NCBI GenBank assembly: GCA_002722955.1
Contig: PBMZ01000006.1
Span: 5,608-69,607 of the forward strand
Origin: Planctomycetaceae bacterium
GTDB lineage: Bacteria > Planctomycetota > Planctomycetia > Planctomycetales > Planctomycetaceae
Direction: 5' to 3'
DNA length: 64,000 bases
Numbering within the stretch: position 1 is the first letter of the stretch; every line of letters begins with the position of its first letter. Below are positions 56,154 to 64,000 of this stretch, one piece after another. Position numbers and translations under genes: made by a program. The notes under the pieces were generated by a model. That model was not told where the DNA came from, did not search any database, and worked only from the letters and a program-made list of their open reading frames with translations.

Positions 56154-56339
56154 TTATCCGACAAACCATATCATTGAAACTATCAACCCCGCACTAACAA
56201 CCATCAACAAAATGCTCAAAACGAACTCCTCATTTTGCCTAGCTATCTCCCTGTCCTCTTGGGCTTTTTGCTGTACGTAGCTTCGTGTTTTGATTTTGAT
56301 TTCTTCTTGCAAAGGTCTAGTTGGTTCAATTAAACTCAC
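56154..56339 (-). CDS. Small membrane protein, C-terminal transmembrane segment
   Basis: A 61-residue protein of charged helix (PLQEEIKIKTRSYVQQKAQEDREI) followed by a hydrophobic membrane segment (LSILLMVVSAGLIVSMIWF) and a two-residue tail. The start is GTG 56339, 18 bases after the coiled-coil gene, so it is the last gene of a four-gene minus-strand unit. No family recognised; a tail-anchored partner of the proteins encoded upstream is plausible. Confidence 0.6.
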   Translation of the reverse strand: MSLIEPTRPLQEEIKIKTRSYVQQKAQEDREIARQNEEFVLSILLMVVSAGLIVSMIWFVG

Positions 56340-56357
56340 AACAGATTGAGAAATTGC

Positions 56358-56735
56358 CTAAAGATCAACGAGTCTTCCGGACTGAATATCTGTCTTCAGA
56401 TGAGTTAACTTTTGAGTTGTGGAGGCTAATATTTTTTTTGAATCCTGGGGCAAATCTATTGTTGGCAATTTGGCCAACCCTTGTCGAATATTCTTGGCGA
56501 AATTACGGTATTGCTTCAATGATGTGAGAGCTTTTTCTGACTTTTGCTGAATCTGTTCTATTGATTGTTCTCTTTTAATTTCTGCCTTCTGTCGTTTCTT
56601 TTCCAACGCATGTTTTGCAGAGGTTACTTGTGCATCAACTTCTTGGTTTAGTTCTTCCTGTTTCTTTTTCAGTCGATTCTCTGAAATTAAGAATCCTTGC
56701 ATTAACTGGTTCTGCATTTGCAATACTTGGTTCAT
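56358..56735 (-). CDS. Coiled-coil protein of unknown function
   Basis: A 125-residue, highly charged, almost entirely helical protein (segments ENRLKKKQEELNQEVDAQV and LEKKRQKAEIKREQSIEQIQ) with heptad-like spacing. No enzyme motif, signal peptide or membrane segment. A GGAGAGG ribosome site precedes ATG 56735. It lies 109 bases after the FtsK-like gene and 18 before the small membrane protein. Confidence 0.65.
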   Translation of the reverse strand: MNQVLQMQNQLMQGFLISENRLKKKQEELNQEVDAQVTSAKHALEKKRQKAEIKREQSIEQIQQKSEKALTSLKQYRNFAKNIRQGLAKLPTIDLPQDSKKILASTTQKLTHLKTDIQSGRLVDL

Positions 56736-56844
56736 CTGGATTCCTCTCCATCTGTGAACGGAACTTTATCAAATTAAATTACCAAACGTACATTTGAAAA
56801 TGACGCTTCGACGAGGTTACACGATACTAATATTTTAATAATTT

Positions 56845-57909
56845 TCAAGACGGTAAATTGATAAGATCAAAAACTGAAATATCAGTGCTGCTGACCAACT
56901 TCTCAAGTAGATCTAAGTCAGGGAGTTGATCAAGTTCTAGATTAAAATTAGAGTAATCAAAAGCACTCTCATTAGTTGGGTCAGATTGTGATATTCCACT
57001 TCTAAAGACAAAACGGTCATCCTCATACGAGATTACACTAGCTTCTTTATCAAGTCCTTCTAAATCTAAATTAGGAAGTTCTTCTGCATCAACTAACATG
57101 ATCGTATGTACACCACATGCAGGTCCTTCTCGCATAATTGTTATCAATTGGCGGATGGCTTTCGCTGAAAAATTGTGAGGGAAGTCCGTAACGGCTAAAA
57201 GGTAATGAGGTACAGGATAGTTACCTGTTTCGGCCATGACTTCAAGTAGTGTGGGCTGATCATTCGTTAAATGCTTTTTTCTAACTAGCGATATATGTAG
57301 GCTTAGTCTATTTAAACTTTCTTCAGCGTTCTCGTGCTCTACGTATTTTTTGGGAAATATACCAAGAATTTTATTACTATTCGCCAATGGTTCAATTGAC
57401 ATCAGATGAATTTTGCTTGTTGGAGATGTGACAATTAATCGCAATATCAGGCTTTGGAAAGCTTGATTTATTTGTTTCTTGATTTCTATCGAGGACAGGA
57501 AGATAACATTTTGCCCATTGATTATCGGTATCAGAGCCAAAGTCTCTAATTGGTTAAAGTGACCATTGACTTTTAGTGTGCCGACTCGATGACAATCAGA
57601 TACTTTGCTTACAGTTTCAGGGAGAAAATCATGCCAAAATTCGTCATCCCAGTGGTAAGCGGCGCCTTCTAGTTCTACTAATAGCTGCTGAAAGTGATCA
57701 ATGTTGTCACTTAGTTCATCGTTATGATTACTCATCAAATTATCGACTTGGTACATGAGATTTTTATCGATTTCTTCCAATTCAGCTTGATATTCTTCTT
57801 CTGCTTGGTTTAGCTCGCTCCTTAAATGTTCTTCAACTTCCTCCACTTTGTCTGTTTGCACTTTGCGCAATGTTCCAATAATTTCATCAACCGTTTTTTC
57901 TTCCGACAT
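56845..57909 (-). CDS. Degenerate FtsK/SpoIIIE-like protein without Walker A
   Basis: A 354-residue protein. Residues about 1-70 are a coiled coil; the rest (about 80-300) matches the first domain of long FtsK/SpoIIIE-like proteins: RVGTLKVNGHFNQLETLALIPI, AFQSLILRLIVTSPTSKIHLMSIEPLA and DFPHNFSAKAIRQLITIMREGPACGVHTIMLVD. No Walker A lysine loop is present and the second ATPase domain seen in the long members is missing. The frame runs back to 57984, but ATG 57909 is chosen for its GGAGAT site. It may be a structural or regulatory homologue. Family call is by remembered pattern, not search. Confidence 0.6.
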   Translation of the reverse strand: MSEEKTVDEIIGTLRKVQTDKVEEVEEHLRSELNQAEEEYQAELEEIDKNLMYQVDNLMSNHNDELSDNIDHFQQLLVELEGAAYHWDDEFWHDFLPETVSKVSDCHRVGTLKVNGHFNQLETLALIPIINGQNVIFLSSIEIKKQINQAFQSLILRLIVTSPTSKIHLMSIEPLANSNKILGIFPKKYVEHENAEESLNRLSLHISLVRKKHLTNDQPTLLEVMAETGNYPVPHYLLAVTDFPHNFSAKAIRQLITIMREGPACGVHTIMLVDAEELPNLDLEGLDKEASVISYEDDRFVFRSGISQSDPTNESAFDYSNFNLELDQLPDLDLLEKLVSSTDISVFDLINLPS

Positions 57910-58033
57910 TGCATATCTCCACTCATTATTTTTCAGAGCACACTGGGGTGAGAGTATACAGTTAGTTCTCATAGCGGTCAACATTTTTATTGGCTATTTC
58001 TTTTAACCGCTTCGTTTTAGCTACGTAACCCGT

Positions 58034-58138
58034 CTAACATAGTTTCACCCAAATTAAAAATAAAAAACCGATAGGGATGACGAATATGCCAATAAAGAAA
58101 AGAAAAAAATTGGGTAGTTCATCAATGATATTCAACAT
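58034..58138 (-). CDS. Very small hydrophobic protein
   Basis: A 34-residue frame (MLNIIDELPNFFLFFIGIFV, then PIGFLFLIWVKLC) starting at 58138. It is almost entirely one membrane segment. It precedes the FtsK-like gene by 124 bases in the same direction and pairs logically with the other small membrane gene of the unit. It may also be a chance frame. Confidence 0.4.
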   Translation of the reverse strand: MLNIIDELPNFFLFFIGIFVIPIGFLFLIWVKLC

Positions 58139-58332
58139 AGACGATCGTTTTGGACACAAATAGTGAGTAGCAAGCGAAATAATGGCGAAAGGTTGTCGCC
58201 ATTTTGGTAAATACCTCCGCTACTTCTGTTGCATCCTACGGGATAAATTTTCCATTTCATTGCTCATACGACCTGATAATAAACCAATTTTTTTGTGACG
58301 CTTCTAGCATATAATAGGCCAATTTTCCCTTT

Positions 58333-59396
58333 TTGAATGTTTTTTATTCGAGTAACAATACTCTTTTTCTTTGTTCGTTGATTTCATATTTTGACGGAGC
58401 TGTGTACTTTGTTGAACATGCTGATTCTACTGGTGTCGACTTCATTCATGCTGATGGAATTGACAAAAAACTTATACCTACTATTGTTGGATCAGGAGCT
58501 GCATTTGTTGATTACGATAATGATGGCGACTTAGATCTTTGTCTGGTCAATACTACTTAACCACATGAAAGTTCGAATCAGTCGGTTAGAGTCGTTGACT
58601 ACCGACCGATTAACTTTCTATATCAAAACGAAGGCCAAGGTCGATTCACCGAAGTAGCACAGCAGGTTGGCTTTGACCACGACGGTTGGGGAATAGGGTA
58701 CGCGTTTACTGACTATAATAACGATGGTGATGTAAACCTTTACCTAACTCACTATCTGTCTAATGTCTTTTTCAAAAATCGAGGAGATGGAACCTTCAAA
58801 CAGGCTTTATCTCGTACCGGTGGTATCGGTTATAATCGTTTTGGTTCTGGTATTAGCTGGATTGATTATGATAACGATGGGTTTCTAGGTCTGTATGTGG
58901 GTAATTACCTTGATTATGGGAAAATTCCATCCGGTGCAGATAATTTTTCCCCTATGATTTCACTGGTCAAAATAATGTTCTTTAATTTTAACCGTGGTGA
59001 TGGTCGATTCATGAATGTTACAAGGAGGTAACCATTTGACTCTGGGGGCACTAGGTCTGATTACGACAATGATGGAGATATTGATCTGCCTCTAGCTAAT
59101 GTGATACTGATCAAAAAATTCTGTATAGAAACGATAGTGAATCTAACATCACCAACACCAATTTAGTTGATCATTGTAGTTATATAGGGGACACCCGTGT
59201 TAGTATGAGTATTACCTTGGAGTAACTGTGCCAATGACGGCGATTTAGATTTGTTGTTACTAAGTAGCTGGATGAAAATAACTTACTTGATTGTAAAAAT
59301 GGTGATTGGGCTTTTACTGATGTTCCTACTAGTAGCGGAGTCCTTGAATCAGCTATAGGTAAAACTTATTGGGAAACCGGATTTTTTTAATTATAA
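58333..59396 (+). pseudogene. Decayed FG-GAP/VCBS-repeat (ASPIC/UnbV-like) surface protein gene
   Basis: The first 75 codons encode a signal-like segment and FVDYDNDGDLDLCLVN, then stop at TAA 58558. The same frame continues past the stop with further repeats (AFTDYNNDGDVNLYL, SWIDYDNDGFLGLYVGNY) to a second stop near 59030. More repeat traces (SDYDNDGDIDLPLAN, then NDGDLDLLLL) follow in shifted frames to about 59390. The calcium-binding DxDxDG loops show an FG-GAP propeller protein. Multiple stops and shifts make this a pseudogene. Confidence 0.85.
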
Positions 59397-60118
59397 ACTC
59401 AAACAGGAATTACGAAGTTAGGAAGAGTGCCGAGTCGAGGTTCTGTTTTGGCGATTATGACTGAAACGTTGTCTGTTTACTAACCTAGGGGTAGAAACCC
59501 AACCTGCTATGAAATGAAGATGGAAACCGAAATTGTTGGTTGCACATGAAGTCGATTGACTGTAAGTAAAGGTGATGGAGTTAAGTGGTGGGCAGATGTA
59601 AACACGTAAGGTGATTTTGGACAGCAATTACTTATGTCAGGGTAGCATAAAATTAGAATTCGGATTGAGGAAAGAAATCGTAGTTGGTCTTAGCTAGGTT
59701 CTATGGGCTTATCGATACTAAACAAATGATGAAATCAGTAGAAACTAACCAATATTTGCTAGTAATTTAAGACAACTGATGTTAACTTTTCTAAAACACT
59801 TATATATTGGTTTAGCTGAGCTTGTTAAAGTGTTAATCGTGTACAGGATAAAAAGAGGAGTAACTATTAGCTAATAAATAGATACAATCAAAATACATAA
59901 AATTAAGAAGCCTATTAAACATATAAAAGTATGCCTTTTAACGTTATTCTTTGGCGAAAATTTGAGACTTCTACAAATTGATTCAAATATGAATTATTTA
60001 TTGTTTCATTTTTTACCGTTTTCATTCGATTGCTAGTTATCGACGGAGATTGTTATTTTCATTTGAAGAGAAGTTACAAAAAAAAATTTCCCATGACATA
60101 TGAAGGAGATGTGCTGAA
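59397..60118. other. AT-rich intergenic region
   Basis: No supported gene. The first part may hold unrecognisable remains of the pseudogene. GAAGGAGAT near 60102-60110 is the ribosome site of the following SDR gene. Confidence 0.5.
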
Positions 60119-61114
60119 ATGAAGCAAAGTGTTCTTGTCACCGGTGGGGCAGGATATGTGGGAAGTGTATTAGTCCCAAAATTATTAATGGCTGGTTATC
60201 ACGTAAAAGTATTGGATGCATATATTTATGGCGATCATACACTATTATCCGTTAGGAACCATCCTAATCTGGAAGAGATTAAGGGGGATCTACGTGATCA
60301 AGCATTACTAAAATCATCGATACATAAATGCCATAGTATCATTCATCTGGCTTGTATTTCGAATGATCCTAGTTTTGAATTAAATCCCGATCTTGGTAGA
60401 TCCATCAACTATGAGGCCTTCACACCATTGGTGAAGATATCTATCGATAGTGGTGTGAAACGTTTTATTTTTGCTTCTTCTTCGAGTGTTTATGGAATCA
60501 AGGATGAAGAGAATGTGACAGAGAATCTATTATTGGAACCATTAACCGACTACTCGAAATATAAAGCTATGTGTGAGGATATACTAATATCAAATCAAAC
60601 CCCAGAATTTACGACGGTCATTGTTAGACCAGCCACAGTATGTGGGTATTCTCCACGTTTGAGGCTAGATTTAACCGTGAATATTCTTACGAATCATGCT
60701 GTTAATCGTGGAGAGATTACAGTTTTTGGTGGAGAACAAAAAAGGCCTAACATTCACGTTGAGGATATTACGAACCTATATGTTGATCTGTTGTCTCGTT
60801 CAAATCAGGAGATAGCGAGTAAGATTTGGAACGTAGGTTTTGAGAATCATAAGGTTAGCGAAATTGCTAAGATTGTAAAAAACGTGGTTGGTAAAGAGGA
60901 TGTAAAGATTCTTAAAACTCCAACAGACGATTTGCGATCCTATCATATTTCATCGAAAAAAATAAGAGAGGATTTAAATTTTATCCCGATGCACACAATA
61001 GAAAATGCCGTTCAGGATTTGGTTAATGCTTTCCGAACCGGAAAAATTACTAACCCACTAGAAAATGAAAATTATTATAATGTCAGTAAAATGAAAGGTA
61101 TTAAAATGGTATGA
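60119..61114 (+). CDS. NAD-dependent epimerase/dehydratase (extended SDR)
   Basis: A 331-residue sugar-nucleotide SDR: SVLVTGGAGYVGSVLVPKLL, HLACISNDPSFELNPDLGRSINYEAF, FASSSSVYGIKDE and TDYSKYKAMCED giving Ser/Tyr/Lys, and IVRPATVCGYSPRLRLDL. The SNDPSFELNP segment is typical of a sub-family found in surface-glycan clusters. The exact reaction is unknown. A strong ribosome site (AAGGAG) supports ATG 60119. It is isolated between two non-coding stretches. Confidence 0.87.
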   Translation: MKQSVLVTGGAGYVGSVLVPKLLMAGYHVKVLDAYIYGDHTLLSVRNHPNLEEIKGDLRDQALLKSSIHKCHSIIHLACISNDPSFELNPDLGRSINYEAFTPLVKISIDSGVKRFIFASSSSVYGIKDEENVTENLLLEPLTDYSKYKAMCEDILISNQTPEFTTVIVRPATVCGYSPRLRLDLTVNILTNHAVNRGEITVFGGEQKRPNIHVEDITNLYVDLLSRSNQEIASKIWNVGFENHKVSEIAKIVKNVVGKEDVKILKTPTDDLRSYHISSKKIREDLNFIPMHTIENAVQDLVNAFRTGKITNPLENENYYNVSKMKGIKMV

Positions 61115-62468
61115 CCTCTAGAGGATTAGTAAATACGATGCAGATTAACTAACACTATTGGGAATAGTGTTCAATCTACTCAATTATACACCATGGCTAG
61201 AGCAGAACTGGCTTTTGCATTTTTTGTATGCTTTAGCTAAATATGAAGAATAGAAAGATCGTCGCTTGTTGGCTAAAAGTATCCACTTGTTTAATCTTAA
61301 CGTCGTAAATTAGATTGCTGCAAAGCACAATGCCAACAATGTTTAACCGGTATTGATCTCCTTCACCCTTCTTCTTTCTTTTTGTAAGTGTTGTATTGGT
61401 TAAGAAAAAATTGGTCTTATCGTATAGTACAAACCGTACGAAGGATATTTATGATGTGTAGAGATGAAAATCTATTTTTCAAAGAAGAATTTTAAAAATC
61501 CAACGGCAAAATCATTTTGATGGATCCAATTGGCTACATGCTTCAAAAATCGATCTACTATGGGACTTCCTATAGTTTCGAAGTTTTTTTATTATACGAC
61601 AGAAACACTCTTTGTGATGACGGTTTATCCTGTTAACAATGGGAGTTTAACTAGTTTTTGGTCTAAAGAATCTATTTATTACGTTATTATGTAAATCGAC
61701 ATTACTCCTTTCGAAACAAATAATAGCTAGAAAACCAAAACCCACATTGTGCTACTAGTGGAAACTAGAATTTTGATTTCGTTTATACATCTATTCATTC
61801 ATAAAATGTCGACTGCCTAGCTCGGGGCGATTACCTATTATGGGAGGAACCGTAACTTGTTTTTTTATTAGACAGACTGTGTTCAATTTTATCTGCTTAG
61901 TTAGGTTAATGTTTAGGATGTCGATCAAATGGTTCTTGCGTCATAATTCAAAATATACGAAGCCTTTCATAGACATATATCGCTTGTGTTAGAATTTGTC
62001 ATATATTTTATGGAAGAAAATATATTCTGCTTACATTAGCTGTCATACTCATTAGCATACAAATTCAGTATCCTGATTTCTAAATGATAAAATCAAGCCA
62101 ACAAGCTATATATTTGACTAATAGCGATGGCACACTAGCTATGGTCTAGAAAATGACTCTTTCACTTTTTATTAATAGTGTATGAGTCATTTTTTAAACA
62201 TCACTGTTTTTCTGAAAACAAAAGTACCAACACTATAATCATTACCATTTCGTTTGTTGATCTAGTCATTGAGTTTTGCGAAAAAGTAGGAATTGAAATT
62301 CGAAATATGGATTACGAAAGCCAAAAGTTATAGCAAGCTTTTGTAAACTTTTTATGAACCAATGATGACGATCCCCAATCCAGAAGTATAGAAAAACTTA
62401 ATTATTTCTCTTTAGCGTAGGGTTGCTAATATCTTATTAGATTAGCCGATAGTTTTCAAAGGGGAATC
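61115..62468. other. 1.35-kb non-coding gap
   Basis: All frames are broken and no family trace, RNA gene or repeat array was recognised. Apart from the hairpin at 61151, nothing can be assigned. Confidence 0.5.
61151..61171 (+). terminator. Small hairpin after the SDR gene
   Basis: AACACTATT (61151-61159) pairs perfectly with AATAGTGTT (61163-61171) around a GGG loop, 36 bases after the stop. No T-run follows, so the terminator call is weak. Confidence 0.35.
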
Positions 62469-63829
62469 TCATAATAGGTTGAGGCTATCCGATGTCAAGT
62501 GGACGTGTTTCTGAATACCTATCCGAAGTTTCTTTTGGCTTAAATTTTGATTTGCCTGCACTATACTACCGTTTTCCAGGAATTCCATCATTTCTTTAAC
62601 CGCTTGAACGTGATTTTCTGGGGATATTGGCTGGGGTTCTAGTCCCGCTCGTGTAAAGGCCAAAGGTGTAGACGAAAATCTAAGCTCTGACTTAGTTATA
62701 TCACTAAACTTGATGATTTGCTTATCTTTAACCCGTCTCATGGGTTGAAACTGCATCAAGACATTATGATAGCCTAAACTATAACCAATTACCGAGGAAA
62801 TAAGCATAGGTGCTCCAAAATGTTGTGCAATTGAATTAGGTCCACTGTCGGTTCCAAAAAAAATAAATTCTTAGCACACAAGTATATATCCACTTCGCCA
62901 GGCCTTTGAATTTGTGTAAGATCAATTAACCCCCTTCGATTCTTGATAGGAGGCATTCTTGCATGCCCAATACGGATAATTTGAATTCCTTGATTTAACA
63001 ACCATTCAATTGCTAATTCGTAGTCTTCCACATTAGCATTTCGCCACGCATAATTCGGGGAGTCAGAATATCCTTCAGATCGAAGATGCAGTGTCACAAA
63101 TGGCTTATTTAAATCAAAACCATTTGTTGTCAAAAATTTTGTTGCTATATCAGTTGTTTCCTCTAAAAGTTCAAATGCGAATGGTCTTTTTCCTATTTTA
63201 CTAAGCAATGTATACAAAGTCGGAATAACTTCCCAGTCCCCACCATAAATATCATTGGTAACCTTTATCAGTTGACCGTGGTATGGCACAATTTCGCTCA
63301 TTTTCGTGAAGTATGAAATTTCTTTCTCATCGGAAGTTATGTCGAAAGTATCTGCCAAATAAGGCAAAAGACCCATGTTTACTAAACGATAACTGTCTCT
63401 CCCTTGAGGTAGTGTTAAGATTGGCTTTGTATCTAAGAGCCCAAGAGTCATTGACTGTCGTACCATAGCTGATTGAGCTACAATTTCCCCAATAGATCGT
63501 ATAGAATAAACATTTTCAAAAATCGGTGGAAGATTATAAGTTGCCCTACCGATCGTTACAAGCTTTTCAGTAACATCTAGAAAGGTTTTTGTAAGTCTTT
63601 TGTAGATACTTGCTACACCATCATTACGGGCTAAATATGCAATCTCTCTTGCTAAATGACGTTGCTGCGGGAAACGATCAATGAAGTTTTCTATAAATAA
63701 AACTGCTTCTACAGGATTTTCGGTAAAAATCCGATTAAACTCGCTTCGGGCATTTGCGGCAAGAAACCTTAGGTCATCTAGAGAATAAGGCTGCTTTTTA
63801 TGGAGAATTTTTTCATACTTCATATTCAA
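62469..63829 (-). pseudogene. TIGR04372-type glycosyltransferase gene, frameshifted
   Basis: Frame 1 (63829 down to 62789) encodes 346 residues including FVTLHLRSEGYSDSPNYAWRNANVEDYELAIEWL and GEVDIYLCAKNLFF, after which the sequence turns into nonsense. In the next frame the expected continuation GTDSGPNSIAQHFGAPMLISS appears and runs on through the frame ending at 62469. The switch lies at eight A's (62854-62861; eight T's on the coding strand); one more T would restore a single 450-residue protein. TIGR04372-type proteins are putative glycosyltransferases. It may be a real pseudogene, a sequencing error, or slippage-expressed. Confidence 0.8.
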
Positions 63830-64000
63830 TGTATTGAGTAGAAAGGCTATAGGCAGTCCAAACTCTTGTGAACACCGGCGACTTTGTTGCCTAATTATTA
63901 GAATAGTTTACCGGGGGGCCACTAGAGACTTATGCAGATAAAAACTTTATAGAAATAATCAATTAACAAGCAGTAAAAAAATAATGGCGAATGACAAATA

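Noticed and set aside
56154-58138. Idea that the FtsK-like unit is a type VII secretion or defence system
   Set aside because: No WXG100 protein, no Walker ATPase and no effector or nuclease domain is visible, so that function cannot be supported.

Overview
The window is low-GC bacterial DNA dominated by cell-surface carbohydrate genes around a flagellin locus. Several traits point to a free-living member of Candidatus Poribacteria or a close relative: a secreted cohesin/dockerin protein with an FlgD-like tail carrying the motif YPNPFNPETW, a phytanoyl-CoA-dioxygenase fused to HEAT repeats, several Gfo/Idh/MocA oxidoreductases, and a flagellin operon. This placement is inference from gene content; no rRNA or universal marker other than thrS is present.

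Layout. 1-3844 (-): 5' part of a large secreted cohesin/dockerin/Ig-like protein, running off the left edge. 3998-5419 (+): PhyH-HEAT fusion. 5491-7287 (-): thrS lacking the TGS domain. 7453-7707 (-): tRNA-Gly, tRNA-Cys and tRNA-Val, closed by a 12-bp terminator hairpin. 8117-18336 (+): TPR-OGT (SPINDLY-like), TPR-GT9-like, large flagellin, FlaG, FliS and a second TPR-OGT, which looks like a flagellin and flagellin-glycosylation island. 18833-28051 (+): sugar-nucleotide genes (SDR, CgeB-like glycosyltransferase, Gfo/Idh dehydrogenase, LbH acetyltransferase, DegT aminotransferase, CBS-guanylyltransferase-like PtmE homologue, sugar formyltransferase). 28342-35384 (-): a nonulosonate (legionaminic/sialic-type) operon read as dehydrogenase, SDR, LegC-type aminotransferase, NeuB, NeuC, NeuA. 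36345-48427 (+): a decayed tandem duplication of a glycosyltransferase-methyltransferase pair, then methyltransferase, deacetylase-like, GT, Gfo/Idh, a second NeuA-like gene, and HisF/HisH/WbpG for sugar amidation. 48821-51121 (-): metA and metY, each preceded by a long inverted repeat. 51270-52451 (-): GT61. 52583-55988 (+): Gfo/Idh, UDP-xylose synthase-like, GlmU-like nucleotidyltransferase. 56154-58138 (-): four small genes around a degenerate FtsK-like protein. 58333-59396: FG-GAP/VCBS pseudogene. 60119-61114 (+): SDR. 62469-63829 (-): TIGR04372-type glycosyltransferase gene broken by a frameshift at an 8-base homopolymer.

How the genes could work together (inference): PtmE-like GDP-aminosugar activation, dehydratase, aminotransferase, NeuC, NeuB and NeuA together give a CMP-activated legionaminic-type acid. 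HisF/HisH/WbpG would add an acetamidino group, and acetyl-, formyl- and methyltransferases would decorate it. The TPR-OGTs beside the flagellin are the obvious candidates for modifying flagellin. Long AT-rich gaps and several pseudogenes show that this surface-sugar region is turning over.

Limits: everything here is read by eye. Family calls rest on recognised motifs, start codons are chosen by Shine-Dalgarno position, and pseudogene boundaries are approximate.
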